DNA of 64,000 bases from Talinum fruticosum (Eukaryota; Streptophyta; Magnoliopsida; Caryophyllales; Talinaceae). Location of the stretch: positions 1-64,000 of the forward strand of contig JAITYX010000143.1 of the NCBI GenBank assembly GCA_021018815.1. Reading direction: 5' to 3'. The notes beneath the pieces are model-generated. The model saw only the letters and a list, made by a program, of their open reading frames with translations. It had not been told where the DNA came from and ran no database searches. Every line of letters starts with the position of its first letter. Position 1 is the first letter of the stretch. Below, piece by piece: positions 23,886 to 38,279 of the stretch. The position numbers and the translations under genes were made by a program.

Positions 23886-26059
23886 TATTGCTCTATAAGG
23901 AGTAGAATTATCCCTTCACAAATTTTCGCCATTAACAACATCTTACTTTAGGAAAAATAAATGTCAAGCCATTTGATTCGATCTGTATTAAGATTGACGG
24001 ACTCGAGACCTTCTTTCTCGAATTCTACTTGCCTTTTTGCCCCTTTCGGTTGAGAGACGAGCTAAGTAGAAATCACATCAATGCTATTAATCAGAAATGA
24101 ATTGTGGAAATCAAAAAATAAATGGGAGATTAGAAGCTTATCTATAGAATTTAATTGCTTTATAAACTTTTTTGTTTTTATAATTACATGAGATTTAATC
24201 TTCTTAATCCACTAATTCAATAAATAAAATTTCATTCCATTACCATAATTACCCTTGATAATTTAATCCCAAGTTGCATATCGAAGCATTATTCATCATT
24301 TTTGTGAAGTAATTAAGGTATATGATTAGTGTTCAGTCAATGTAGTCATCAAATGGGAGGGACAGAGAGGGAATATATGGCATAATTATGCTTCTATACT
24401 TTGTTGGAAAACATGGAAAAGAAAGAGATTCCTAACCACCATAAACAAATGGGAATTATATTACAACTTTCATTCTCCATTTTCTAGTTCTGTAATAAAT
24501 AAATAAATAAACGTATATATGACAATTTTTTCCCATATCCTTATAAAGTGAAACACTTCTTTTTTAAAAAATAAAAAAGAAAAGATATGTCCAATAATAA
24601 TATTTTCAACTCTTCGAAGTTTTTTCAAAACGTTTTTGTATAGCAATTAAAAATAACGTATATTAGAATCGCTCTATATCCTACTTTAACAAAATATAAT
24701 TGATTGATCACTGTTGTCACGATAGTATAATTGTACGAATCAAGAGTCTAAGTGTTTCTTCAATCTTGCTCGGGAGTTCTGGATAATATAATTGTATAAA
24801 ATAATATAAGCTTTTGCTGGCTCTGTTTAAAGTTACATAAAAACCATCATATATTTGTTTTTTCTGTTCGTTTCGTTTATTTTTTATTTATTTAATTTCG
24901 AACAGACCCTAAAATGCCCACAAAAATGTAACAAATAAGAAAAAGAAAATGGGAAATGCATTAAAATGTTTTGACCTTGAAGAGTACAAATTAGGGGGGT
25001 TTGTTACTAGTTAGGCATTGTGAGTTGCATGCATTTCAATTTTCCAAAAGAAAAAGAGGAGTAGTAAATAATGATGTGTATAAGTGCTCAACCACATTAG
25101 CCAGGAATTCAACCACTGCCTTTAAATCCTTTGTGGCCATTGCTTTGGACCACCCACCCCTAAAATATTGGCTCATTTCAGTCACATTTTTTGAATTTTT
25201 TCTCACTGCTTTTTGAATTGCTATATTGAATAACTTCACTCCCTCCACTACCACTCCCTTTTTTTCCAAAGTGTTGCCAAGCTTTTCAACTTCTATCTTC
25301 CTTTTTTTTCTCTTTTCTTTCTTTCTTTCTTTCTTTTTGGTGTTTTTGCTCAACAAACTTGCTTTTGAGCATCTGTTTCATTTCTTTGATTACCAAAATA
25401 TGAAGAGGGGGAGGGGTTATGGTATCTAAAGGAGAGGCAACCTTCAAAGTTCCAAGTATTGAGGTCTTGTAACTTGTAAGAGAAGGTGGGAATTACACTA
25501 ATTTTCCCATTAAATACAAATTAAAGAGAAGATTAGTAGTTACCATATTATTAATAAAATTTACTTGAAAACCCGTACACATTCATTCTAGAAAAAAAAA
25601 CCTTCCACTTACTGTTATATGTAACGTACATATCCGCACAAAAATAAATGTGCCCGTTTTCAAATATGCTAATAAAACGTCATAAAATTATCGTCAACAA
25701 ATCTAAAATAAAATCTCGAAAATAGAGGATAATGTTAGGTTATCGAATGCGTACAATTGAAATTTTCAATCTTTCAGAAGTACTGCCTTGGAAACGTGCA
25801 TCATAGCCCTTAGGACCATTACCCTAAATTTCACACCATAACGTCAACACAAACTAGTAATCGGTAACTGTTATCATCCAATACTAGTCTATATAAACCC
25901 CAACTTATGAACTATTATGTTAGTCTGAATATCTATTTAGTCATAGGCCAGAAAATTTAAAATATAAAATACAATTATTAACATCAACTTTAAAATAACA
26001 TAAATGTTAATTTATCGATAAACAAAAGTAGTATGTAAAATAAAAATGTTGCAAATTCT

Positions 26060-26370
26060 AAATGTTCATGTAAGTATATACTTTCAGTAGAGATAGAGAG
26101 AAAAAGATTAGGCTCATAAAATTACAAATTTTTAAATGCTTCCGAAAGCATATACTTTCGGAGAGAGAAAGAAATATTAGACTCACAAAATCCCCTCTAT
26201 TTTCTCGTTCTCTACCTATCTCGTAACATATGGTGATGAGCGAGATACTCCCATGTGCATATAAAACATTTTGTCATAAAATCTTCTATTTTCTCGTTCG
26301 TCCAACCATCTGTTGACATATGAAAGGAAATAGATACTCCCAAATACATATAAAACGTTTGGTAAAAATA
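26060..26370. repeat. Dispersed AT-rich repeat family B, two adjacent copies
   Basis: Shared blocks are TCATAAAAT, CTATTTTCTCGTTC, a TTGACATATG or TAACATATG block, and ACTCCCAAATA followed by CATATAAAAC. Related copies are at 40400-40535 and 61500-61640. No terminal structure has been defined. Confidence 0.55.
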
Positions 26371-27657
26371 TGGGTAAATTTGACTAAAGGAGCATTGATC
26401 CCCATGTACCTAATTTTTTAGTTTGTAGCTCGTAATTTTCCCTTCAATTTACCCACTTTTTCTTGAACCTTTAGTAATCTCATCTTCCACTTACAAATTG
26501 CAAATGGCTCCTACCCAATCCAATCCAATCCAACCCAAAAACCCAAGTGCCCACTTACTTACCACTCCATCCATGTCTCTTTCTCCACTTGTGCTTTCTC
26601 TATCTTCTCTCTTTTCCCCCTCTTTTCCTGTACAAAGACACAACACCACCATTGCAATCTTTGGTCAAATCAAACACCCCAAACTCAAGCACACCCAACA
26701 CAACACAACCCTTTTTGACCAACACCATGAACAAAAGCAAAAGCCAAAACCCAACAAAAAGAGGGAAAAAATGAAGACCCTAAAGGCTAAAGCTATATTT
26801 TTCCATTGCTATATTCATAATAATACTTCATTGGATACCGTCCCACTAAAATTTGCACCCGTGAATTTTTATTTTCCATGGAAATGCATGTGTTTATGTG
26901 CTTTGATATAATTAGCCCTTTTTAACAAATAAGCATAAAAAAGAAACCATGGCTTGGGCTTCTCTTTCCCTCTAAGTTAAATACGCCTTCAACCAAAATT
27001 CTTTGTTTGGTAATTCATCCCAATCCACGTACCTAATTTTCTTCTTCTTCTCCCCCTTCTATTAATCCCATAAGCAATAAAAACTAGTACAACGTGACAT
27101 CCACCACCTATTTTCCAGGTCGATATTAATATTGACTAATTTTACTTCTGAAAATTTTCCTAATCCCGACCTCTTATTTCACTTATCTGTAAAGTTGTAA
27201 GGTCGCTGTAAATAATTGTTAGGTTGTAGTTAAATGGAATTGAGTTTTATTTTTTTCTTTCAAAACGAAGCATTTGAGGAAGTTAGAATGGAGGTGATTA
27301 AAAGGCAAGATGCTATGTAATTCGATGATGTAATTTTGGCTAAAAATACAGAAAAAGGTACATTAGATCCGCAAAAGGGCAGCAAATCCCTTCCTCTATA
27401 CAAAAAAAAGGAAAAAAAAACCAAAAGAGTAATTTTACCGAGCTTTTTTAATTCCTTCCAAGTTTCCTTTCTCTGCCCACTAATTTGAACTGAAAATTGG
27501 AACAAAATCAGCCGCATTTCCGATTTTACCCCCATAGATAAGGCTTCTATCTCTTGTTAATCGTTATCAACTTATCATCATTCAAGACTTTAGTGCCGTC
27601 GCCGTCAGTGCCATAGACAAGCGTCCCAAAAACTTACATCCTCCGTTACCATCACCG

Positions 27658-29168
27658 TTAACTTGCACCGCCGTTAACATCCAATACGCCCTCAAAGTTC
27701 ACGGCGTTATCCTCATCGCCTTCGACCCACCGCTCCATGGGGGCGCACTCAGCCTTATGCCTGAGCTTCCAATCAAGCGCCTGACAAGCGCGTGAGCAGT
27801 AGTTAACGGCGCCACAAACGGAGCACCGCCGGAATTCGTGCCGCCGGGTCTCCGGCCGACCACATCCTGAGTGCGAGCACAGCCTCAGGCCCTGCGCGGG
27901 GCTCTCTGTCCTCGCTGCGAACCAATCGGTAAGAAACTGGTTCGCTGGATGAGCCTCCGGGGCCGGCACGTTGCATCCGAAGTCGCTGAGAAGAGGACAT
28001 CCGACGTTGGAAGCGCCAGCGCCGGGGAGGGTTGGCGCTGGGCGGTTGAAGCGGCGGAGAGCCAGTAAGAGGTGGAGGTAGCGGAGGAGGAGAGAGCAGC
28101 GGCCAGCTCGCGAGCGTTGGCCTGTACGAGGAAGCGTCGGCCTTCTGCGACGTTCTGGCGGACGCCGTAGCCGTCCTGGAGGCAGTGGCCGAGCTCACGG
28201 AGGGCGTCGATGTGGCCTAAGAAGGCGGCGCGTGCGCACAAGGCGACACCGGCGCGTAGGTCTTTGTCGCTCTTGGTGCCGCCGCTGCCGTTGAACTGTA
28301 TTACGGCCAAAGAGTAAAGCGCCTGCGCGTGGGAGTTAATCGCGGCTTTGGCCATCAGCGATGCTCCGCTTCCGCGGTTTTGCAGGCAGTAGAACCGAAT
28401 CTGTTACAACAAGAAACAGAAATCAACGGAAAATCAGCTAATTAGGAAGACGCTAACGAAAATAGACGTTCAAATTTGGTTTCTTCGTCGGAAATCAATC
28501 AGGAAACTAACTGACCATGCCAAGAGTGTAGCAGGCTTCGACATTTCCGGCGTCGGCGCACTGTTTGAGAAACCGATGAGCAGATTCCGACCAGCTCTTC
28601 GCTTTAACGCCAAACGCTTTTGGACAAGCCTTCGATAACACCATTGAATTCAGGCCTAATCCGTTTAGTCTCTTACATCTGTTTCGAAATTAATTCATTA
28701 ACGGAGAGATGAATTAGATCAGAACATTTCCATTTTCGATTGATACTTCAGGGAGAGAGAGAGAGAGAATACGTACGTGATGAGTACGTTGATGAAATCG
28801 GCGGGGCAAGAGGCGGAGGAGCTGAGCTTGGAGAGAATAGAGACAACAAGATCGTCCGGCAAAGCGTCAAAGAAATCAGGACATCGACCTCCGCCGGTGC
28901 CGGAAAATTCCGGCGACGTTCTAGCTCGTTTCCGGCGAGGCATCTGGTCTTTGTAATCATCGCAACAATTACTAATATTATTACTAGAAAAACAGGAATT
29001 TCGGGAGGATAATTCCCGCTCATTTTTGTTGATACTGAAATTGACGCTATCGCCATTAACAGGCGCTGTATTCTTCTTCATCTTCTTGATGTGGTTGTTG
29101 TTCACAAAGCAGATAGCCATGGCGGATGCATTCACTTTCGGATAACAGATTCCCCTTCTCGTTCTCAT
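27658..29168 (-). CDS. F-box protein with Sel1-like repeats and C-terminal MYND zinc finger (one apparent frameshift)
   Basis: Close in architecture and sequence to the Arabidopsis At1g67340/At5g50450 family, putative SCF substrate receptors of unknown substrate. Exons on the minus strand are 29168-28777, 28678-28516 and 28400-27658. Joins are VLIT/CKRLNGLG (phase 2) and YTLGM/IRFYCLQN (phase 0). A basic MPRRKRAR patch (76-83) precedes the F-box at about 98-140 (FFDALPDDLVVSILSKL). Sel1/TPR-like helices at about 165-290 include LRAGVALCARAAFLGHIDAL and LGHCLQDGYGV. The MYND finger is at about 360-404, with Cys pairs in CSHSGC, CSVC, CSRAC and a final HKAEC. Between Sel1 and MYND the frame shifts at a C4 run (plus-strand G run 28024-28027). 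One missing base would restore a continuous protein of about 432 aa with the family's CPLLSDFGCNVPAPE block, so I suspect sequence error. The start is the first in-frame ATG; M17 is an alternative. Confidence 0.92.
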
Positions 29169-29179
29169 TTCTCCCTCTG

Positions 29180-29216
<37 letters not shown>

Positions 29217-29350
29217 ACTCTCTATATATAATATATGTATAGGTTTCTCTCTCCTCTCTCAGAAGTTTGACAGAACAGAAATACAGAGACTCTCTCTCTA
29301 GAGAGACGCAGAATAGAGAGGAAATGAGAGTGAGAGGCTATATATAAAGT
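29169..29350 (-). promoter_or_regulatory. Leader and TATA region of the F-box/MYND gene
   Basis: Immediately upstream of the ATG (plus-strand 29182-29214) is a pure (CT)n tract, read as (GA)n in the leader. Beyond it are two TATA-like stretches, 29221-29243 (ATATATAATATATG on the plus strand) and 29339-29349. Which of them acts as the TATA box cannot be decided from sequence. Confidence 0.45.
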
Positions 29351-32300
29351 AGAGGGGAAATGAAGGAAGAGGAAGGAAGGGAAGGGCAAGGCAAACGACA
29401 GAAAAAGGATTGGTAGATGGAGGAAACAGAAAGGCCCTTAAGATTTGGTATTTATTACCGTTTTACCATGTCTTTGTCCTTTCGGGTAAAAATGTGCCAC
29501 TGTACTTAATAGATACGGTCAAACGCCGTTGACCAGATCCCGCTCTTCTGATTGCTTCCTTTCTTTGCAAGAGAGAGAGAGAGAGGGGGAGGACTTTCAG
29601 GTTTCTTCCCCATTTTGAAGGCAGGGCGTTTCCTTTTTTGTTACAGTTAAAAAAACAAATGTTAATAAATATTTAATTTAATATTTTTGTCCAAAAATTA
29701 TCAATAGAAATACGTATAATTTGCTTCTTTGTTATTAATTTATTAAAAATGAAGTGTTTTTTATAGAAATTTAAAAAGAAGTGTTAGTTTGAACAAATAA
29801 ACTAATTTACTCTACACGTTAATATATGAAAAAACGCGAGATTAGTGCAAATTAAAAAAATTTATTGTAAACAAAATTACATTTCGATTATTAAAAATGA
29901 ATATTATCGTTAGCTAGTCTCACTCTAAATTTACTATACAAATATATATTATCTTCAAAGCTTGAAAGGCATATGATATATTTTAGAAAAGTATGCTAAA
30001 AAATTATGGAAAACAATTAAAGGTGCATCCAAATAATGGTTTCTATTAAGTGTCCAAGTTGATGATCTACACCATTTAATGTGTTTAATCAATATAAATT
30101 TGAAAATTATTGATTTTCATACAAAAGCTTAATTAGAAATTTAACTTATAAGTGTTCTTTATGTACATGGGCGTTTTTAAATCCATATAACTTTTTTTAT
30201 ATTTGTCGCCTGAACTAAAGGCATTTATTAGCAATTAATAAGCATTTTTCTAGGCACACTAATGTCCCGGGACACCATTGAGCTACATGCAGCTCCATCA
30301 CTATTCCCATAACATAAATATGAGATCCTTTTTAAGAGTAGTATGGAGTATAATTATCGAAATCACTAACTCTTAATATATGTTTTTTATTACAAATTAT
30401 ACTACAGGAGAAAATTTATAGAGCCAAATTATCATTTATAATATTTTATTTTAATTTATTAAAACTCAACCCCTCTTTCCATAATCCATTTTCTATAAAT
30501 AAAAAAACAAAATCTCATCCCACATTTTGTTATATTATCGAGTTCATATGCCTGGATCCATGATATAACTATTGCTCGAGAATGACGTAATCATATTTCA
30601 ATATGTATAATCTTGGTGAATAAGTACCTCAGTGATGATAACCACAAAGAAACTCGATTATGAAGACTTTCAAGAAATTCCATAAAAACAAAATACACTC
30701 TAATATACAATGGAGTCTACATAACTTGTAGCAAAAGAAAATAAAAATAATTCAAAGTCTTCGAGTGTCCCATATTTATTAGGATATATACGAAGCATAT
30801 ATTAATAACTGATTTTCGTATATAATTGCAGTATTAATTAGGATAATTACTATCTAACCAAAGATTATTAAATATTCGTTGGTCTACTCTTAATACGCAA
30901 CGCAACCAATGTGCAAATGGTCAAAAACGTACATAATTCAACAACACACCTTAGCTACTACTTGTAGGGCTTCCATCAGTCACTCTTCTTGTTTTCTTGT
31001 TATTAATTTTCAATTTAATGCCTTAATTGCTTTATTTTTTCCCCTTAATTAATTTTCAAACTTCATCTTTTACTTTAAACATGTATGAAATAACGTTTAT
31101 ATTAATATTTATGACATATTTCAACTCTTTTCCATTCATGGGAAATAGTTATAATACCTAATTATTTCAGCTCAATTTTAGGTATAATACTTAATTTTAA
31201 CGAGTAATTTCGAATAGTCCCTTAATTCATTTGATTTAAACTCAGAACATATGTAGAGTTGTGTAAAGAAACCGATTTAATTTCAAACACACTATACATA
31301 TAACTAATTTTACAACTATTTTACAACTTTTAACGACTTCTTTACAATCTTACAACTCGTTATAATTGAACATAGTCACAAAAACCCTTTTATGGAGATG
31401 TATCAGGATTATTTCCTTTTTTTCATTTTGTCAAAAAAGAGAATATTGACAACAAAGATTAGCTTAAGTCGGAGGCTATACAATAATGTTTTATTATTTA
31501 GAAGAAAAAAAGTGTGAAAAATAAATATGGGTGAAATTTTGATTATATATTTGGGTTTCGTAGAAGAGAATATTTATTTGGTGTGATTTGTTGTCAGAAA
31601 TGCCAAAAATGTACCAACTGAATTAGCGTATTTTTAATGCTTTCAACCTCAAACTAAGCTTGTTTTTGAATTAAAATGCTACCTGAACCCATAAAAGAAC
31701 AGGCAATTTGGAACTGTGCTTCGAATCTTAGTTCGTCTTTCTCTCTCTAAACATTAATTAATTACATTTTTTATGTTTAATTTTTTGTTAATGCTGCGAA
31801 TCTGGGCAATGAAACCAAAAAAGGGGGAGGTTAAAGGAAATATATAAATTGTCTGCGTTTATGTTGCGAACACGTTTAGCCAATCGTAAAAATAAACATG
31901 AAATTCAACAAAAGGCATTTAAAAATATTGGAATAATTAACACAGGAGATTTATTAGTTGACCTTGATCATATGCTAATTTCATAGCTTATTTATATAAT
32001 TTCATTATTAATTTTCAAACAAAATTATTTGATAGCAGATAATCCTCGTATTGCCGCGGATTTAATTTATGATTAATATATTTTAAAATATTATTAACAA
32101 TGATCGAAATAATAAGTATACTTATTTGTATTCTCAAGTTGATAGTCTGCAGGGAACTATGATTATCTTCTTTTTTTTTTTTTTTTATGAAGTATGATTA
32201 TCTATATAAATAGGTTTACTCGTAAAGACATATATATTATCTATCAAACTAAAATAACTAAGCATCATTTAATGTCAATGATGATTATTTTTACAACCTT

Positions 32301-33284
32301 ATCGTTATATACAAAAAATTAAGGTATAGGGATCGAGCTAACTATAATCACTCTAAAATAAATTATTTTACAGTAGTATCTTTTTTTAACAGAATATAAT
32401 TAATTAACCAAATTTAAATCATAACTAGTAATAGTAGCTTAATTTTCCTATTTTAAAAAATTTTGATCATGAATTAATTCCTTAAATCAATGTTAGAGTT
32501 TTAGTTAAACATCTTTGAAATTAAGGCTTTTCAACTATAACGATTTTCATAACCACGCAAGGGCCCGTTAACGATAATAGACACATGTTTTGCGACGGAA
32601 TAGATATTTATCGACTAAAAAATTTACTTAAATACATTTCAATGATCAGATCTGCGCGTTTTTCATAATGAATTCTTTTATTTTAAAAACTTAATCTCTT
32701 TTTCATCCATATTTCTTTAACTAAAACGATTGAATCAATGCAAGAATTAAATAATTGTAAAGCAACATCGTTATTATTGAGAGGAAGAAGCTAAGCATGG
32801 AGCATGTTGACATTGCTGAGTTCTCCCAAATTTAAAGCAAATACTGATTCGAGCAAAATTAACATAAATAAACTAAATATTCAAAGATTAGCACGATAAT
32901 CATAATCATAAACTTAACTATGCAAAAATAATAATAAAAAATGTGAAAGTGAATTAATTTAAATAAATTAGCAGATTAAATTATAATTAAAGGTGGCGTA
33001 AGGTTATAAAACGGCAAGATGGTGTCACGTCGCCGTAATTTTTACTATATAGGTGTCACATCAATAGGGACGTTTGTCTTATGTAATTGCTTTTTCTTTA
33101 TTAAGTTTATATTTTACTTTGTTTAATTTTCTAATGGAGTATCTTTTTATCGGAATGTAATTATCAATCTTATCGCCCAAATTTGATTTTATTGGTGATT
33201 TATTACTTCATGGACTTTAATAAACAATTGCCGGATGAGTTCCTATCAAAACCAAAAAGATCAAGTTTAATGTGATTATCTTCG

Positions 33285-33420
33285 TTTTGTCGTTTATAAT
33301 AACATAATAACGTATTTATAGCAGACTTAACAAATAGTTTTAGTTAATCGTAATCGTTCAGTAACAGCTTATAACAACTAACAATTAATGAATTTAACCC
33401 TTAACCTTATCTATTATTTT
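33285..33420. repeat. Dispersed repeat family A, short copy
   Basis: Contains TTCGTTTTGTCGTTTATAAT, AGTTAATCGTAATCGTTCA and CTTATAACAACTAAC. These match, with a few changes, the left half of the longer copy at 38280-38700. Confidence 0.5.
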
Positions 33421-35089
33421 TAGTACACCACCGAACATGAGATGATTTTAAAGACATTTGAAAATCAAAAATAAAATAAAAGAGATTTGACTTTAATTTC
33501 AAAAATTCAATTGCTCTGCTGCCATATATTATTATCACATCGTTTAGTTATACTAATCGTAACTTGGTTACTCTATTAAAAATAATAGATAAGGTGAAAG
33601 CATGAATTAACGAGATCTAATTTTAAAAATTAAATATTACCGATATCCAATATCCTCAAACGTTGAATTAAGATCGTCCAAAGGCCCTATAGACTCATAG
33701 ATTTGGTATTATATGTCATATCAAGGAAGGTTAGGCAGCAAGAAGCTAAGCAAGGGTAATTAATTATATGGGTACGCTAATTAATCTATATAATTCCCAA
33801 GTGATTAAACTTTGACCACCTTAATAATTTAGAAACGATCATATCAATAATATTTGTTAACAAGACACACACTTATTTTCAAACCTCTAATCAATTCACA
33901 TTACTTGGATTGAGTAAAAACATCAGCTTTCAAACTCATCAAATATTAATATCTATAATTTATTCAGTGATGTGTAAATATTACACGGCTTTATCAATAA
34001 CTTGAGGTTTTTTTTTAAAGGGTGTGTGTGGATATAATAATAAAACTTTAAATGTGGCTCCAAGAAAAATAATAGAGACGTAACTTGTCTACTTAAAAAT
34101 CCACTTGAGGAGAAATTTTTGATTAGGATATCTCCTCTTGTGTTCATCGTTTTATATATATATAGTATAAATAATGTGTTTGTTTTTTCAATATAACATT
34201 AAAGTGGTGATAAACAATAGACGCCTCTTATAAGAGCACGTCTAATCATTAAATCAATATACAAAATAAAAATAAAAGTTGAAAAATGTAAAGAATCTCG
34301 GGAACAAGTTGAGATGAGTGTGTGCAGATGAAAATTAATCCGTTACCATCTTTATTTCGTGATAAATATGAGAAATGACGTGATAATAAATGCACCGTGC
34401 TTAAAAACCTCTAATTATCTTGGATAATTGATGCAATGTTCAAAAACATAACCTCGAGCATATTGAGAAGTTGATTGTGAATAAATATATTCCGGAAAAA
34501 AAAATTCATCTAGGTAACCATTATTGGCTTCCTAATTACTAAATCGGACAGCTTTTGTTCAAAACTTCCAAATTAAAGCTAGGTGAAGTTATTGATGTCC
34601 GAATACCCTACAATCAAGGGTAAAGTTTGAAGATTATTGGCCATAAAATAGGATGTAAGTAATTTCATAGATGTCTTATTGTAGAACGGATAATGAGTGT
34701 CATTTATCGTTGAATAACTATACAATTGTATAAACCCCTAAATCTATTAATTCTCTTACAAATATATTCATGTCAACATTAGTGCATATTATTTACAGCT
34801 TCTTACGTGCATTTTTTATGTCTACTACTAATCTTTAACATTGTTTTATGATACCTTACAGTAATATTTTTTTCACCACATATTATAAATCTTACTACTT
34901 TTTAACTTTTACCGATAATCTATATCGATGAAAATAACACATTTTTAATATCTACCCGATATCCATTATGTGTTCATAATAGTATTTGCGTGATCATGCA
35001 TTAGTATTTAGCCTTAACTTATAATTTGAAGTTCCAAGTGTAAGATGACATCAAGAAGTAAGAGGGGAGGGGATTGAGGAGAGAAAAGT

Positions 35090-35500
35090 CAAGAAGGAAG
35101 CTACAAAGGGAGTGTTGAGAGAGATAGATAAGAGAGAGAGAGAGAGCAGTGAAATGGAAGCAGGAGGAGTAGCAGAGGAGATTGGGTTTGCCCAAATGTT
35201 GGAACACGAAAGGCATAGATACCCGATCCGTGACACTGACCGCACCGGATAAGTCGGGGCACCCACCCACCCGCCCCCATGCCCATTACGTGCTTTTCTT
35301 CCGCTGATCTCGACCATTCGTGTCATCCTCTTTGGGCCCCCACCTGTCTTCCCCTCCTTTTTATTTCCTTTGTTCTTCTTTTCCTTGCCTTATTCTCCTT
35401 TTTTTTTTTCTCCGCCCCATTCATCTTTCACACCCCCTTTTTCTCCTTTTCATATCACCCCAATTTCTCATTTCTTTATTCAAATCAAATTAATCCAAAC
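35090..35500. other. Purine-rich to GC-rich island within AT-rich DNA
   Basis: From 35040 to 35160 the plus strand is GA-rich. From 35190 to 35290 it is locally GC-rich with several CpGs and a CCCACCCACCCGCCCCC run. From 35330 to 35470 it is C/T-rich. It resembles promoter or leader sequence, but no gene was found on either side and no hairpin worth calling a miRNA precursor. Confidence 0.35.
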
Positions 35501-38279
35501 TCCCTAGTCGGTCCAATATTAAGCAAACATAGGTCTCATGGTAAAAACAAATTTGTAAAAATGCCTTTGCAGTGTAATATTTTATAGAAATAAATATATG
35601 ATGATTTTTATGTAATTTTAAATAAAATTTTTAAAAAAATATCTCTATCCTTCCAACAAGTATTATCTGGGTGAGAAAAAACAGAAGGAAAACGGTGGAA
35701 GTGATGATAATTAAGGTGTGAAAATTCAACAAAATATTCGACAATTTTCAAGGCTGAAGGAATAAACGAGACTGAGACAAGATTTAGCAAAGTTAGTTAG
35801 CAGCAAATCAGTGACAGAATCGACAAGTTAGTCAATAAATAAGACTCATTGCCAATTGGCCGTTTATACCCCTAATTATCAAAACCACAATCTAGAACTT
35901 TGGCTAACTAATTCAGACCAAAATTCTCCATTTTTCTGGATTGAAAATGCTAGCTAACTGCCCCTCATACTATGTTTCCCTCCCTTCTTTTTCAAAATAA
36001 ATATTTAATTTAATCTCTATACCTTTTTAAAAATTTACGAGAAATAAAGATAAATTTTAGTAATAATGTTAAATTTTATTTTTATAGTAATACGTATTTA
36101 TTTATTTTATAATACTATTCGATCCTCTAAACCATTAAAAATACGTGCATAATTGCAATTTATAGAAAAGTTCCTATCTTTCTCTATTCATGTATCTAGA
36201 AAGGGCAGCTAATTAGGGTAGGTGTATTATCTTGGCAAAATGATCCATACTATATGCTCACATCATGTTTTAGGGGACCTCTCTTGATGGTCAATTGTGC
36301 ATCACTAGCTAGTAATTCCCCACGTTTTCACCCACAAAGAAAAATGGCCTAACCGTGTATTTACACATGTATTCACACTTATTTCTGAGTAAAAAATTAT
36401 TCCTGATCAACAAGGAAACATAAGTAGATTTGTAGTACCCGGAATGTGAAACTTATCGATTAATTTATTCGAGTGTATCAGCTATTATGTGACATTCTAC
36501 TTGTTGTATTATTAGTCTTCCGAGAAGTGAAATAATATGATCGAGTAAAACTGCTTATATGTGAATGTTACATTGAGATTTGTCGTTGTTATCATGTAAT
36601 TTTTTTTTTTATAAAAAATTACCAAAAGGGGGTCATGATTTTATTACTAGGGAGATGGAAATTGACCCAAAGATTATTTGGCAATAAAGAGTAGCGAGGA
36701 AGGCTTTTGGCCACTAAATTCGTGGTGGTTTGGTTGCTTAACTTGCAAGCAGGGAGTTTGCACAAAAGCACGACCTTCAAATCAAGAGGAGTCAAAAAGT
36801 ATTTATATCAGTACATCTTTTCTTTTGTTCAAACCTCTTTATTTTTCTCTTTATTTAATTTTTAAAATAAATAAATAATAAAATTGTCTGCATGAATGCG
36901 GAAAATTGAGGAAAAATTATAAGATTTTGCCTCCCAATTATTCAGATGATGGGTTTTTGTCTAATATTGATGGGATGTAGTTAGGCCTTGATACGATGTC
37001 CACCCACATACATATGTCCATATTTAATAAAAATTTTGTCTGTCTTTGATAGAAATTAGTCAGCATATTTTATTTCCCCATGTCTCCTTCTCTCTTATAT
37101 AATTGGAGGGTTAATAGTAATTTTTCCAACTCAAGTCATAATCAAAATGGCTTTCTCTTTCAAAAGGGCTAGCTAGGGTTTCATAAGCAGCCTTCTCTTT
37201 TGTCTTTCTACTTAGTGGCATCCACTAAAGTTTCTCCTTTTCTAATTTTAAATTGACTGACATGACTTCACTAATACAAGCTTTGAAATTCTTATACATT
37301 TCGATAATTTCCAAGATTGAAAAAAAAATCACATTATGAGAGAAAAAAATCATAAATTATCTCATATGTAAAGAAATAGAGAAAGCTAAACTATATTATT
37401 TATAATGTTTTAATTATGGGTAATCCACCAAAAGTTAGAATATCAAATGGGTAGTACACATACGTATAAAAATTTGTGAAGATTTATAAGACTGTAAAGA
37501 TCGTCTCATATAACGTGTATATATATATAGTACTTTATAAGTATCTTAAATACAATAATTTTATCTCGAAAAATATGAAAAGACAGCGAGTTGACATACA
37601 TAAAAAAAAATATATTGGAAAGTAAAAAGAGAGGAAGATAGGAACAAATATGGAAACAAGGGAGGTATCTCTTTTTATCAAAATAGTTATAAAAGATACC
37701 CTAAAAAATCAAACAAAGTTGGGTGGAGATATTTCTATATTTGGATTAGGCATGTTGGGAAAGTGCCACGTGGAGGGCTAGCACAAGCCTGTTGATCCCA
37801 AAAGGATATGATAAAATAAAATAGAAAAAAAAAAGAAGAAAAAGGGTAATGTGGATTTGAAGGCAACGGTGGAGAGAAATGCCAAGTGACAAAATCCCTG
37901 CCTCCTTCCTTGGGATAGAAAGATGAGAGTGAGGTGTTATCTTGAAGGGGTGTCGTTTTAGGAGGAAGAGGAAGAAAAATTAGGGCCAAAAAAATTGGGG
38001 CAAAAGTTAAGTTTACTATTGAGATTGAGGTTTTGGATAAGAAAAGAAAAGAAGGTCTTTTTCAATTTATGCCATTGTCTGTCTAGCTTGCCTCCATCCG
38101 AGGTGTTAGGATCCACATCCCATTATTCTCCCTTCTCATTCACTTTGGTGCCCTATTCTCCCCTTATATGTGAAAAAAGTTCCTAAAAAATTATATTCAT
38201 TATGCCATTGGGTATCTCTTATTATATTAGGGTAAACTGGTCAAGGTATGTAACTGCGTTTTTATAAGGGGTTAAGGAT

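Larger units (their letters stand above)
21760..27657. other. AT-rich intergenic region without recognisable genes
   Basis: This is about 5.9 kb between the SRPP-like gene and the F-box gene. It contains a degenerate Stowaway-like element (23618-23885), a (TTTC)n tract at about 25313-25337 and two copies of a dispersed repeat at 26060-26370. Open frames here are short and compositionally biased (poly-Lys, Pro/Ser-rich) and I do not regard them as genes. Confidence 0.55.

Noticed and set aside
27803..28198. 131-codon alternative frame on the minus strand in the F-box gene
   Set aside because: It overlaps the Sel1 and MYND coding frames and has no family similarity. It is open only because of high local GC.
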